64,000 nt of DNA from Apricaphanius iberus (taxonomy: Eukaryota; Chordata; Actinopteri; Cyprinodontiformes; Aphaniidae): NCBI GenBank assembly GCA_028564705.1, contig JAPXFQ010002677.1:124001-188000 (forward strand). The letters run 5' to 3'. The notes below the pieces were generated by a model. The model was not told where the DNA came from. It worked only from the letters and a program-made list of their open reading frames with translations, and searched no databases. Below are positions 34,401 to 46,095 of this stretch, piece after piece (the stretch's first letter is position 1; each line of letters starts with the position of its first letter). The translations under genes were made by a program, and so were the position numbers.

Positions 34401-35369
34401 TCCCACTTTTAAGAATATGTGTCTCCTGGTCCTGCCCACTTTGGTAGAGTTTTTCAAAAGTTGCCTGGAGGTGGTATGATGCTTTTTAAATATCTTTCTC
34501 GATGTAAGCTTAAAAGTGTACCCTTTAATCGACACTTTACTTGACCCAGTAGGAAATGGATTATACCTTCTACTGCCATCTCACATTTTGAACAAAAGAA
34601 AACTTTGTTGAGAAAAAAAAAAAAACATTGTTTGAACGAATCACAGCGCAGAGTTCTGATGATTGCCACATCGAATAGCCAATGTATTGTTGAAAATAGC
34701 AATAGGTCACTTGAGGGGGTTGACTTTCTATTTGCCAAAGGAAATGGTGCGGATAAAGAAGCTTATCCATTCACAGAAAGGAAACCATTACACACAGTAA
34801 GTAACCCTTTGAGTGCTGTGTCAAACACTCTTTATTGTTATTATATAACATTGTGGAAGCTGTGGAGTTTTGTTTGGGACAAGACAGTGGTAATTCTGGG
34901 AAGTTTTTTTAATCAGAAGGAAATAGCAGATTTGGCACAGACTGAACCTTTTTGGGCACCTTTGACCTTTAGTTTATCATATATAATGTCACCACACAAT
35001 TCTAAAACTATTTTTTGAGCATATATTTTATAAATTTTAATACGGACAAAAAAAATATATATTTTCCACTAACCCCCCAAACAGTCTTTCATCAATATTG
35101 TAGGTGTGTGTGAGACAGCGAGGCGAGAGAGCAACAGGAAGGCACCTATCAACTAGGTGTGATTTATTAATACACGGGATCAACTCAAGAAAGACAAAGG
35201 AAAATGTGGTGATAACTAGCTAGCCTTGTGGCTTAGACAAAGAAACAATCAGATAATGGCCGCCGCTTTCCTCAAGTAACCTTAACTCCTTTTGCAGAGC
35301 GACTGGGGTACGCACTGCCCAAGCTAATGAAATCAACACAGCATTAATAATCTGCATTAATTCATATCT
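31490..35369. other. Long unassigned stretch
   Basis: Nearly 4 kb without a recognised gene or element. GC-richer patches lie at 31560-31760, 32080-32330 and 33040-33330, with AT-rich DNA between them. Several short frames (for example 31594-31797 minus, 34454-34738 minus and 34605-35018 plus) carry no motif that I recognise. A polyadenylation-like AATAAAA lies near 33569. Confidence 0.4.
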
Positions 35370-36475
35370 CTAGATCCTCCACGCAGTTTTGCCCCTTGAG
35401 TCCGATGCTGTTTGCACTTTCTCTAGAAATCCTAGCGCAGAAGATCCGACAATCTGTTACCATGCAACCCATTCAGGGTACCTTTCATTATCTGCCGTTA
35501 TAAACTGATGATGTGCTAGTATTTATGGAGAACCCAATCCAATCCCTAAATACTCATTTTAACATCTGTAGTAAGTTTGGTGATTTATCTGGGTTTTAAA
35601 TTAATTGGAATAAGTCTTCCTTATTACCACTTAATAATACAGCTAAACTGTTGCTATTTCCATCTAACATCCCTGTGGTACAATCGTTTAAATATCCTGG
35701 AGTTCATATTTTTCTGACCATGATACATATTGTTTCCCACAATTACATTGAAATAAAAATACAGTTGATATAGATCTGAAAAGCTGGTAATACACACCTA
35801 ATTCTCTTCAGGCCTGGATTTCCATTGTGAAAATGAATATCTTACCTAGAATTAATTTTGTGTCTTCCAGGATATGCCTTGCATCTCCTGCTAATTTCTG
35901 GAAGAAAATTAATTCCTTTATTTCTCAATTTATGCGGAATAGAAAGTGCCCTTACTTAAAATTCATAACCTTACAGAGATTATTAGTACCGCATTTTAAG
36001 CTTTATTTATTTTCCTTTGTCCTTGGAGCTCTTTTTATTTGTGTTAATACTGGGATATCTGTATGTTGGCGTGAATTAGAGGAAGATGCTGTCCGACCAT
36101 TAACACTGCAGGAAGTACTCTTTTCCAATATATCTAACTCACAATGTAAACTCTGTTTGGTCCAATAGTCTCTTTTCCTGTTCAGACCCGGTACAATGGT
36201 AAATCCCTATCTGGAATATCCTGCAAGTGGCACACACTCTCTCCAATATTTAACCATAAGAACCTGTTGATCGGAGGTAGATCCATTACAACATCTCCTT
36301 GAAGTAATAGTAGTATTCGATATTCAGGAGACATTTTTAATGAGTCAGGTTTATTCTTTTTATTCAATTTTATTCCTTACTGCCCTCCTCATTCTTCTTT
36401 GATTTACAACTTAGGCATGCTCTTAATGCACATAGGATCCCTATACTACAAACCTCATCAATTCCCCCTTTGTAA
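35370..36475 (+). pseudogene. L1 ORF2 reverse transcriptase, degenerate
   Basis: Motifs in order: CPLSPMLFALSLEILAQKIRQ (about 35390-35450), a catalytic block reading TDDVLVFMENPIQSL (about 35505-35550) instead of YADD-V, a DLSGF-INWNKSSLLP stretch, and KMNILPRINFV (35830-35862) with SPANFWKKINSFISQFMRN, the conserved connection domain. Stops occur throughout the first half. Confidence 0.7.
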
Positions 36476-36482
36476 AATATGG

Positions 36483-37635
36483 AGGGTTGAAATGATTCTT
36501 TGAGTACCTTGAATAATTCGAGTACAGAAAATCCTCGAGGCAAATTCTCTGCCTCGAAGCTTAGTTAAATGTATGTCAACAACGTCTGTTCACTTTAAAT
36601 GGCTGCACAATCGTGTCATGTTTCACCCGGACTGAAATAAGTGATGCACATACATTAGACGCTGCACTGAATGCACACACGAGTGGCAATGTAACTTTCA
36701 CGTTAGCCATGGCAGACAACGTGGAGTGCAAAAAAGACAGAAAATTTTGAACGTGTGAGACCATTTTTTGCTTCGTAAAGCGGAAAACGTAGTCCAGTGT
36801 AAATACTGTAAAATAAATGTAGCCTACCACAAAGCAACATCCTCGATGCTTCAAAACCTGACCAGAAAACATCTCAGTAAATGTCATTTCTGCAAGCGGA
36901 CTTGGAGCCTCTACAAGGTAATGCATTTTAGCCAGCATTACCAGATAATAGCGACGAGTAATAAGAAACAAGAGGCAAACGCACTAAGCTAAAATCTCAC
37001 TCGATTAACTTTCCTCTTCATAGACACAGATACACACACATCTAGGTGACATCTCAAAACGCGCCCTAGCCACACATAAGATATTAATAGTAAAGGATAA
37101 ATATGTACAAAGCTGCATTTATTATGATATAAATTTAGTTTTAATCAGGTTTGTTGAATTTCTTTGTACAAATCAAAATATTTTTTTTTTGCCCAACAGC
37201 ACATCGCAGCAGCACATGAACAGCTTTGTCCGTACAGGTCTCTCATGCACCGTGGAGGAAGCTGCAGGATTTACCAATAGCATTTTAAAAATGCTCATCA
37301 CAGACATGCGCCCACTGTTCAGCAGTTCTCCTTATTTATTCTCAGATGGGTTATAGAAGTGGCTACACCAGTTTTACTTTTTTGTAAACCAAAGGAGATA
37401 GGTTGTGTATAGTTATTTTTGTCCAGGTATTTGTTTACTGTGAAGTAAAGTTGAATGTTGAAGTTTTGAAAAATTATTTTGAACAAAACTTTGAAAAATA
37501 ACGGACAATTGCTTGCTCATTTTAATAGGTCTTTCATATTTTATAACACACTATTGATATAATGATTTTTAAAAAGTGTAATTTATTTGATTATTAGAGT
37601 ACTGGATTACAAAAATATGTGATAGCTGCAGCCCA
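36483..37635 (+). mobile_element. hAT transposon remnant with BED zinc finger
   Basis: The left end reads AGGGTTGAAATGATTC, the right end GATAGCTGCAGCCC, both typical of ZBED-type hAT elements. Between them, 36760-36890 encodes CKYCKINVAYHKATSSMLQNL, a BED-type zinc finger. A further frame at 37200-37350 (SFVRTGLSCTVEEAAGFTNS, then TDMRP) matches the start of a hAT transposase. The rest of the transposase is missing. Confidence 0.7.
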
Positions 37636-37739
37636 AATAATATGAATGCAACACAGAAAAATACAAGTTGCTTAGTTTCCAAATTGACATTTTTTTTTCA
37701 AAGATCCTCTTATTCTGATTTACCAGATTATGAAGGAAA

Positions 37740-38350
37740 TGTTGCCCTGCTTTAGATCCTGACTTTGAGTGGGAACAGGTCTGGAGAAGTACCAGTCAGG
37801 CCTCCCGCAACCAGAATCACCAGCAGATTAATTTCAATTTTGTCAAAAGAACCTATTTCACTCCACCCAGATAACGTGCTAAGAAATTGAATAACAATCC
37901 ATCATGTAACTTTTGCAATTTGAATTGTCCAGGTACATTTATTCTTAGGATTTGCGAGTGCCCTCCGTTTAAGCAGTTTTGGATTAATGTGGCCTTTCAA
38001 CTTAATATCTGTAACTATCCCAGTGGCTATTCCAGTTTTGCTCCTGAATGAGTTATCTGGGCTGGGACTGTCGAGGTCTGCAAGACGACTAATATTTGCT
38101 GGTTTCACAGCAAATAAAAAGCTGGTCACGTTGTGAGGGAAGCCCCCCAACACTCTTACCCTCAAACACTGGATCCTGACATTTCTAGATTTTGTTTTCA
38201 TGGAAATGTCATCAGGTACATTTAATGGAGCAAAAGAATCGACTTTGAACACTGCCAGCTCACAAAAAGACTTATTAAAATAACTATAGAGATTCTGTCC
38301 AGATACATTTGTACCCTGTGCATATGATCATGTGGTTAATGTAAATCCCT
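37740..38350 (+). pseudogene. L1 ORF2 C-terminal region
   Basis: Frames on the plus strand encode DPDFEWEQVWRSTS, then NHQQINFNFVKRTYFTPP, CNFCN and a C-x3-FW-like segment, which is the Cys-containing C-terminus of fish L1 ORF2p. The longer minus-strand frame at 37902-38252 is its antisense shadow. Confidence 0.65.
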
Positions 38351-38498
38351 TCTATACTTCGATATGCGAGATCTGGGTTTTGGATGGGTGGGGGGAGGGA
38401 AGGTACATAGATTTTTAATTAATTTAATTATTTTTTATCATATTTTTTTTCTTTCAGGTTTATTTTATTTTTATTTCTATTTTAAGTTTTGCTTCAAG

Positions 38499-38502
<4 letters not shown>

Positions 38503-38537
<35 letters not shown>
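38503..38537. repeat. TA microsatellite
   Basis: Uninterrupted TA dinucleotides next to the left end of a hAT-type MITE. Confidence 0.95.
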
Positions 38538-38540
<3 letters not shown>

Positions 38541-39390
38541 GGAAGCAACGGGACAGGGTAAAGTACCGGACCGTTCGGTACGCCCTGCACGGTACAATCC
38601 GTCCTCCTGTACCGCGGGACTTCGGTACTGCCATTGATTTTATGCTGGTAATTAGTTACCGTCAGCCCGACGTTACCAAACTGCGCCGCGCTCCCAGACA
38701 CAGGTGCAACAACCAGCTCGCTGTTACCCACTCCAGCAGCTGGTTGGCATAGAGACACGTCCTCCTCTCCACAATGCGCGCATCACGGACCACCGTGAGG
38801 AGCGGAAAAATGTACACTGGTCGGTTGCGCTTTGTTCGGAAATCAGCCCTGGTGTGGGGAGCTGCTCAAATTTACCCCGACTTGAGCGTTTTCTGCCCGG
38901 ATGGGCTCCAGCATTCAGGGGCGCCGGGTTGCACTGTGTTCATCTCCTCTTTGCGGTGCGCCGGAGCGCGAAGCAAAGAGGAGATGCGATGCGTTCCATT
39001 CATTGATGCACAAACATATGCCCTTTGAGCAGCGGGCACACGAAGAATATTTATTCGCCACCTGTGTCAGTGTGGTCAGATGCGCTCTCATATAAAGAAC
39101 CAGTAAAATACAGAACACATTCTATTTCTGCGGCCCTGTGTGTGAACCATAATCCCGGAGAGACGTACAGCTCGTTTATGTTGTAATCTCACGGCTTTCA
39201 CCCGCCCACAGTTACAGGTATTAACGGTGACGTTCTGTTTTTTTGTTCCCAAAAAAATAAAATATATGTTTTGGGATTAAAAACAGCAGTCTCTTTCTGC
39301 ACAAAACATGTACCGAACTGTTCCGTGGACCGTGGCCCAGGTACCGAGGTACGGACCGTACCGTGGGCTACCTGTACCGTTGCACCCATA
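38538..39390. mobile_element. hAT-type MITE with GGTAC-rich ends
   Basis: The left end TAGGGAAGCAACGG and the right end (other strand) TATGGGTGCAACGG are inverted copies, followed on each side by GGTACCG-like words (CGGTACGGTCC). The interior of about 850 bp has no transposase. A hairpin with 13-bp arms (38941-38953 and 38974-38986, CATCTCCTCTTTG and complement) lies near its centre. Confidence 0.65.
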
Positions 39391-39398
39391 CTGTATAT

Positions 39399-40130
39399 AC
39401 ACACTGCTCACAAAAAATTAAAGGAGCACTTTAAAGAAACACATTAGATACATCAGATCTCAATATGAAGTTGGATGTCTACACAAATAACAACAGGGCA
39501 ATGTCTTAGGAACAAAAGGATGCCAAGTCTTTTAATGGAAATAAAAGTTTTCAGCCTACAGAGGGCTCAATTGTGTGGACACCCTAAAATCAGAGTGAAA
39601 TGAAGATGTGGCTGGCTAGTCCATTTTTTCAAAAACTTAATTTCTGCAACTCAAAATGCTTTTCAGTATCTTGTGTGGCCCCCAAGAGCTTGTATGCATG
39701 CTTGACAACGTCGGGGCATGCTCCCAATTAGACGACGGATGGTGTCTTGTGGCATTTCCGCCCAGATCTCTCTGAGGGCATTCCTGAGCTGTTGTAGAGT
39801 CTGAGGAGCAACCTGGCAGTGCATAATGGCCCTAAACATAATATCCCAAAGATGTTCTACTGGGTTTAAGTCAGGGGATCATGAAGGCCATTCAACTTCA
39901 TTCAAATTCCTTCATCCTTCAGGTACAGCCTGCATACTCTTGCGACATGAGGCCGGGCATTGTGATGCATTAGGAGGAAACCAGGACCTACTGCACCATC
40001 AAGGGTCTGACAATGGGTTCAAGGATTTAATCTCGATATTCTATGGCAGTCAGAGCACCATTTCCTAGGCAGTGAAGGTCTGTGCGTCCCTCCATGGATA
40101 TGCCTCCCCAGACCATCACTGACTCACCAC
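39399..40130 (-). mobile_element. Tc1-like transposon fragment, C-terminal half
   Basis: The end CACTGCTCACAAAAAATTAAAGG is followed by the minus-strand C-terminal part of a Tc1 transposase (about 39660-40125), matching 51110-51570 of the plus-strand copy at 50350. The element is cut at CACCAC by the TA repeat. It decays by stops and indels. Confidence 0.75.
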
Positions 40131-40131
40131 C

Positions 40132-40144
40132 ATATATATATACA

Positions 40145-40203
<59 letters not shown>
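40132..40203. repeat. TA microsatellite
   Basis: About 70 bases of TA dinucleotides with one CAG interruption; it truncates the adjacent Tc1 fragment. Confidence 0.95.
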
Positions 40204-40209
<6 letters not shown>

Positions 40210-41579
40210 GCGTTTATTATTTTTTTATGTCCATATTATGTACAATGTGTTGTACTATTAGTTACTTACTATTAGTACTATAAGTTGTACTGTCTAAATA
40301 TTCTATTACTTAATTTAAGAAATGATCACAAAAATGATAATATTTTCAGGGACCTGACATATCTTTACAATTACATTTCAGGAATTGCACCTTTGTTCAT
40401 TCATGTACATCTTAATGCTCCCTATGTCTTGATGGGACTCTCCGTCTCCATCATGCCCGGTTTCCTGTTTTGTAATTGTTCCCAGTGTCACTTTGTTGTC
40501 TACTGATGTCAGATTGTTGTAGTGACTATGATTTCAGTTTGCTGTCTACCCATTGCCTGCTCGTAAAAGGTGAGAGACTCGCACTACTGCAATGGCTGGC
40601 TAGAGAGGCAACTAAAAATGCCTCCCCGCCAACGGACTCACCATTCCTGGGATCCAGGCTGGCGATCTGTCCGTCGAGTCTGGGCCCCTTTCAGCTGGAC
40701 GCCGATTGAGGCCGTATTCCTCAGTTGTTTTCCCGACATCAGTGTGGACTTCGCCGCTGGACGTCATCCTTTTGTGTCAAGAAGGATCCATCTTCCTTCC
40801 TTCCGTCATCCACAAAGAGGATCACCCCCCTTGTGACTCTACGTTCACTGTTTTCTGCCACCGCCTGCTGTTGTTCCTTCTGCGTCCTCCTAGCTCCTTT
40901 CAGCTCCAGCTCCTAATCCTGACTCACCTGAGGTCAGCACCTTTTGGAGCTCGGCAACCCAGGAGGACTTTGATAAATGAATTCTCAAGTTTAGAGATAA
41001 TCCAAATATGTTGGATGCCGTTGTGGTGGAAAGAATTTAATGTTATGTACTTTCTGTACTTTGTAATCAACTGTGACCTGGTTTACTTAATGTTGTAGTA
41101 TCAGTTTGAATGACTAGTCTTATTAAGTTAAGTCTTTACCCAGGTCATGTTCAGAGAGTTTTGATAATGATAGTCCATATTCTGTGTTACCATGCAGATG
41201 GTTCTTCAACCGGGCATCCTTAAAGATACACAAAGTTCTCAGCTTTCTAATCTAAGAGAAAGGTGCCACAAAGTCTCTGATTTTCATCTTGAGAGTTGTA
41301 CTTTATCGAGAAGAATAGATAGACCAAGATTGCTAGTAATAATATAAGCTTGTTGTTGTAAGACCGAGACAGGTCAGTATTCCACATTTACTGTGATGTG
41401 TTGCTGTCCTCCTGTACGATCAATTCAAATCATATTAAAACCTCCAAACGCTTAAAGTAATCAGTCTCATTTATTAAGTCTCAAAAATCCGACTACACCG
41501 TTTATGAACGATACTACGAGATTCTGTGGAGGAAAAGGCAAGCTGCTGCTCCGGACTCCACTGATGTCTCTCAGGAGGA
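40204..41579. other. No gene recognised
   Basis: AT-rich flanks surround a GC-richer stretch (40560-40980) with several overlapping short frames but no recognised domain. Confidence 0.35.
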
Positions 41580-41725
41580 ACCTGTGCCTGTTCCACGATG
41601 TTCTAAAGTTCTTGAGCCTGTTCCACGACATTCTAGAGTTCCTAAACTTGTTCTACAACGTTCTTAAGTTCCTGCTCCTGTCCCACAACGTTCTCAAGTT
41701 CCTGAGTTGGTTCCATAAAAGTTCT
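41580..41725 (+). repeat. Minisatellite, unit about 36 bp, four degenerate copies
   Basis: The unit contains CCTGTTCCACGA, then GTTCT and AAGTTC, and repeats with substitutions. One frame reads as repeats of EPVPR-S-VP for the first copies before a stop, so it may come from a proline-rich coding repeat. Confidence 0.65.
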
Positions 41726-42734
41726 TGAGTTCGGGAGTTTCAGCAGGACTGCATGCATCACCCAATAGGGGTGTGGTCTGCCCCTCCTTGTTTCGAAGCA
41801 TCAGCTGCTGCCACCGTAGCTGCGGTCCTCCTGGCAATCACCGGAGCAGCTCTGAGGCCCTCTCCATCCGCCGATGTGATTGAGGCTGACCGATACCGGC
41901 TTCTACGCTCTTCATCCGCCGAGATGAACAAGGCACTTCCTTCCTTGCTCCAGTGCAATCCACCGAGATTCCTCGGGCTGCTAATGGAACAGGGCTCATT
42001 AGGTGCATTATTTTTACAAAATAAACTTCAATCTGTCATGCTCCACTCTTTTGCAGGTAAGGTGTGATAAATAGAGGCAAAGATATGAGAAAAAGTAGTG
42101 AAAGTAGTGGTGAGCTTTTAGCAGATTGCCTGTTTGAATACTTAGTAATTACAGTTTAAAGTTTAAATGTGTACAATAATAATGTACCCATTTTGTAGCA
42201 GAGGCAGAAATAGAAGATGAGGTTGATACTCATATAAGTGATGAGAGGGAAAGTGAAGAATGTGTTGAAGGTAGTCTACCTTCATCACATTCTTCACTTT
42301 CCCTCCCTCTTACTATGGTATTTGGTAGGGGGACCCAGCAAGATCGTTTGTACCTATTGCCCAAAATTTGGTGCCACACGGTACCAACAGAGGGAAAAAA
42401 AATTAAAAAGATAGGAGATATAGTATTGCTTTTAGCGAGAACCAATGCATACAGAAACGAGCATAAAAGCTCAAAGCTAGCATGCGGCGAAGCTAATGAA
42501 CAATGAGCAAACAGTGGTTTAACAATTTACAAATAAATCAATTAAACCAGTTCACATGAGTCTAAACTTGTGTTTCAGTTCTTCCTAAAGAAGCCATACC
42601 CAGACAATAACTAAATGTTTCCTACCGGTGATGACTTCATCCACACTGCCAGTCCAAGGGGAATGATAAAGGGATTAAGAATAATGATCCAAACAGTGGC
42701 AAAGTCCGTGAAGGAGCAGCGGTGCACACAGCTG
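41726..42734. other. No gene recognised; long inverted repeat inside
   Basis: Short frames at 41753-42067 and 42200-42440 show no recognised domain. One frame over the hairpin is acidic, which could be a coding remnant. Confidence 0.3.
42245..42305. repeat. 29-bp-arm hairpin
   Basis: Arms 42245-42273 and 42277-42305 are complementary over 29 bp with one mismatch, around loop GTC. The arms start GAGGGAAAGTGAAGAATGTG. Confidence 0.9.
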
Positions 42735-42890
42735 ATTTTAAACGGGACATATTATGAAAAAATCACTTTTTCTGGGATTTGGGATGTTATTGTGTGTCTA
42801 AGGTGCATCTCTATATGCATGCAAAGTTGGAAAAAAAACATTCACGTTGTTTTGAGTGAGATGGGGGTTTCTGAATTCATCCAGCCTTGA
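42735..42890. mobile_element. Kolobok-like MITE end, tentative
   Basis: TTTTAAACGGGACATATTATG followed by a CACTTTTTC word matches the ends of TTAA-inserting MITEs in fish. The partner end was not found; CATATTATGACA near 43690 is in the wrong orientation. Confidence 0.3.
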
Positions 42891-43196
42891 GTCTCTGAGT
42901 GAGCCGTTCAAAATCTGCACGGCTTTCTATGTGACAACCTGGTACATTGGAATATCCCAACCCCCTAACGGCACTATCTCCTTCCACCAGGTACAGCAGT
43001 AAACGGCAGTTACAGATTGGAAAGCACAGGGTCAGATTAGGAAACACCGTGTTGAAGCACCAGGCAAAATGCTGTTTTTGGCTGGTCAAAAGAGCTCAAA
43101 ACACTTCATCAGGTCCTAGTTGAAAACAACACAAGAGCGGCATGGGTTTAATTTATTTTTGAAGGTAAGATGCTGGTGGTAAGGTCAAGGAAGACT

Positions 43197-43425
43197 GAGG
43201 ATGTGCAGCCGAATGGAGCTACTGAAACCCAAGGACGAAGACTGGAGACGTACTGCTGACAGAAGCTACTCAAACTCTGGGGAGAAGACGGGAGACGTAC
43301 CGCCGAAAGAAGCTACTTAAACTCCTTGGATAAAATGGGAGACGTACCACCGAACGGAGCTTAAAGAGCGGGGAGAAGATGGGAGACATACAGACGAACA
43401 GAACTCAAAGAGCGGGGTCTCTGCT
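43197..43425 (+). repeat. Minisatellite, unit about 47 bp, nearly five copies
   Basis: Units start GGAGACGTAC, followed by CGAA, AGAAGCTACT and GAGAAGA words. Copies begin near 43244, 43291, 43338 and 43382 with a weaker copy before; they vary by substitutions and small deletions. Confidence 0.75.
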
Positions 43426-45552
43426 GTGCTAGAGCTGGAGTCAGCTAGATCGAGCTGGAAGGCTTCAGAGTCTGAGTCTCAGGAAGCGATTAGACCTTAT
43501 TTGGAAGAAGCCATCAGAGTGCCAGGTAAGCAGTTAAATAAGTTATTTTTACTCTTTAGGCGCCGGGTATTTTTCTATAAAATATTCAATTTTGATATCA
43601 GTAGTCCAAAATGTAGCTTTAATACGGTTATAGATAAAGGTATACTGTTCCAAAGTTTGTGATGGGAGCAAATTCACACATCTAATTAGCATATTATGAC
43701 ATCATCAGGCATTGTCAATATTGATTTTTTTTTTACATTGTTTAAAACTTACTTTATTTTGATATCATTATTTTCATTTTAATACATAGGCCTGTGTATG
43801 TTCTACATACGTATTTTTAGTATTTGGCATTTTTTTCAAGAACAGGCGGACATATCTGTTTATTTCCCTTGTTATGAGGCTCCATTAGTATATCAACTAA
43901 ATAAAACAACAGTTTTATTATTAGGCACAGAATTTTAAAGATCCGTCCCCAAAATAACAAACAGGCTTATCAAATTGTCTTATCCACTATTGATGCTCTT
44001 CATCAAACTCTTCCTCATACCTACTCATCATCGTCATTTGCAGCGGGAAAGTGAACTGCTGTTTACCAGCTTATTAGCAGTCTGTTTTCCACCGCGTCTG
44101 CTGCTATTTCCACTGATTTTTACATTCCTGCTTCTTTTTTCATGATTAGCATTGTTATGACCACCGGGCTACCCGATCACATACCTTTCTCCCAGCAGGA
44201 GAACGTGACGAACAGCACCTGTTGCTGCTGTGGAGCGCTATGGCGAACGGGACTAGCTGCTGCTGCTGTGCGCTTTGAGTTTTGCTTTCTTTCTCCCTGG
44301 ACAACTGAACGTCTTGATCAGAGGGTAGGCTAAATATTCATATTTCGGAATCTGAATAAGCCAATACTTCCCGGTTGGGAACTCAGACATCTCGGCATCA
44401 TAAGTTTTATCTTTCTAAATCTCGCTCTCTCTATGCTGTGACCGCAGCAGCTGCATGTTATCTGTCTCACTCGCAGAGCAGCACAAAAAGCTTATTTACT
44501 CCAAAAGTTTCCATGGTAACACACCCAAAAATGTGGCTTAAATTAAAGTTACAGATTTCCGCCATCTCCTGATGTAAAGTAATAATTAAATTAGCGGTCA
44601 TATCTGCAGCTGTGGCTCGTTAAAGGTAGCAATATTGCCTGTCGCAATATTGCGACCATGGCGCTTTGTTCAATAACCATTCAGAATTATCTTACAGAAT
44701 TGTCTGAGTCTTGGGTTCTTCAGGAGACTCTAGGGGAGCTGATTCTCTTTCAAACATGTATATGGTTGTACTACTTTTTTTAGGGCCTGGCCGATATTAT
44801 CGGGTATCGGTAAAAAAGCCAATACTTCCCAGTTGGGAATGGGAAACTTTGCATACGCCCTATATAGAACAGAGCCTTCGGTCTCAACTTACTTAATTTC
44901 TTGAAAATGCGTAAATACTCTCAATTCTTTCAGTCTATTGACTTACGTCCCTCTCTGCTGTAGTATAGACAGGTTTACGCGCCTAAACCCTGGGTGGAGC
45001 CATTAGTATACACATATGCATTTCATTTCCGCCGGAAGTGGTTTACCAGCGTCTGGCGGTGTAAACACAGCGATTTTTGATGATAGCTTGGGAACAACAT
45101 TTAAATAGAACTGGGGTAGACACAGCAATGTCAATGCTAACTTGGGAACATGGTTCAGCTACTCGGACTGGAGATGGCTTTACTCTCCCCCACCCGAATT
45201 CAGTGCAGAACTGGGGGGATAATATGACGACGTGGCCCAGCATAACGTACAGCAAGATTTGCTCCTACTTCTGTTGCATTCAGTCTTTCAGGTAGAGCAA
45301 TATCAGTAGCATCTTTATAATCCTGAGAATCCACTGATACGTAATATGATCATTGGGTATTTTTTCTGCAATTTGTCTGTGAAACTACACTTACGTTTCG
45401 ACATTTTAGTGGCACATTACAGCGCATGCAGTGCAGCACAGCTCCTGTTTTGTTTTGTTTTTACAAGGTCTTTCACGTCATCAAGACAGGTATCTCAGAA
45501 TAATGCTGGTCGGCAGTGGCTGTATTTAAAGTGTTGAATGACCGTCAGTGAA
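43426..45552. other. No gene recognised
   Basis: Mixed AT-rich DNA. The phrase AAGCCAATACTTCCC with GTTGGGAA occurs twice (44358 and 44817), so parts of it are a dispersed repeat. A 16-bp perfect palindrome GTCGCAATATTGCGAC lies at 44641-44656. Confidence 0.35.
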
Positions 45553-45662
45553 ACAGTATGAGGTTAATCCGGACATTTTATGATATTTTACAAAATCCCC
45601 CCGGACATAATTTTATGGCCAACAAGGAGAACATGTCTGGGCAAAAGAGTATGGCCACCCTA
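45553..45662 (-). mobile_element. DNA transposon terminal fragment
   Basis: Read on the minus strand the end is CTAGGGTGGCCATACTC, followed by GCCCAGACATG and TGTCCGGGGGGATTTTG. This run is a familiar terminal sequence of dispersed DNA elements in fish. Family not certain. Confidence 0.4.
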
Positions 45663-46025
45663 GTTAGTGTATGACAACTTATTCATAATTAACAGTATTG
45701 TCAGCTTCATAGCTAAAGTTGCTGAACTTACCCTCAGATTCAAGTCTGCGTTTCTTTAATGGGTTGGAAGCAGTGGTCCGCTGGATGAGTCAGCGCCTCT
45801 TGGGCTGGGGAGGGCGGATTATTCTTGGTTGGTTTGCCGTCAATAAAGTGATAAGAACAAACAAAAATGTTGTGGGGTGGATTCTTTAGATTCAATGCCC
45901 TCAGCCAGGCCCTCTATTCCGAGTCACTATTAGGCTTGCGAAAAAATTTAAACAATTGTTATGTTATATTCTCTTTTTCACCACGATATCAGTACTACAG
46001 TATCACACTACGGAGGTAGTTGGCA

Positions 46026-46095
46026 AAAACATATCCTCGAGGATTTTTTGTACTTGAATTATTCGAGATACTCGAAGAATCGTTTCAGCCCTAGT
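46026..46095 (-). mobile_element. hAT end related to the 36483 element
   Basis: On the minus strand it reads AGGGCTGAAACGATTCTTCG, then TCGAATAATTCAAGTAC and ATCCTCGAGG, the same order as the left end at 36483-36545. No transposase lies beside it. Confidence 0.55.

Larger units (their letters stand above)
35370..38440 (+). mobile_element. Old L1-like LINE ORF2, split by a hAT remnant
   Basis: Two stretches of L1 ORF2 lie on the same strand on either side of a hAT remnant: reverse transcriptase at 35370-36475 and the ORF2 C-terminus at 37640-38350. A G-rich tail (GGTGGGGGGAGGG, about 38388-38400) follows, as is usual for L1 3' UTRs. Confidence 0.7.

Noticed and set aside
37902..38252. 116-codon minus-strand ORF as a gene
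   Set aside because: The plus strand carries the L1 ORF2 C-terminus with recognisable motifs; the minus frame is a shadow.
42735..43700. A complete Kolobok element from 42735 to 43700
   Set aside because: The right-hand CATATTATG word is in the same orientation as the left end, so it is not an inverted terminus.
36483..46095. One 9.6-kb hAT element
   Set aside because: A separate right end at 37635 closes the first copy, and unrelated elements fill the space.
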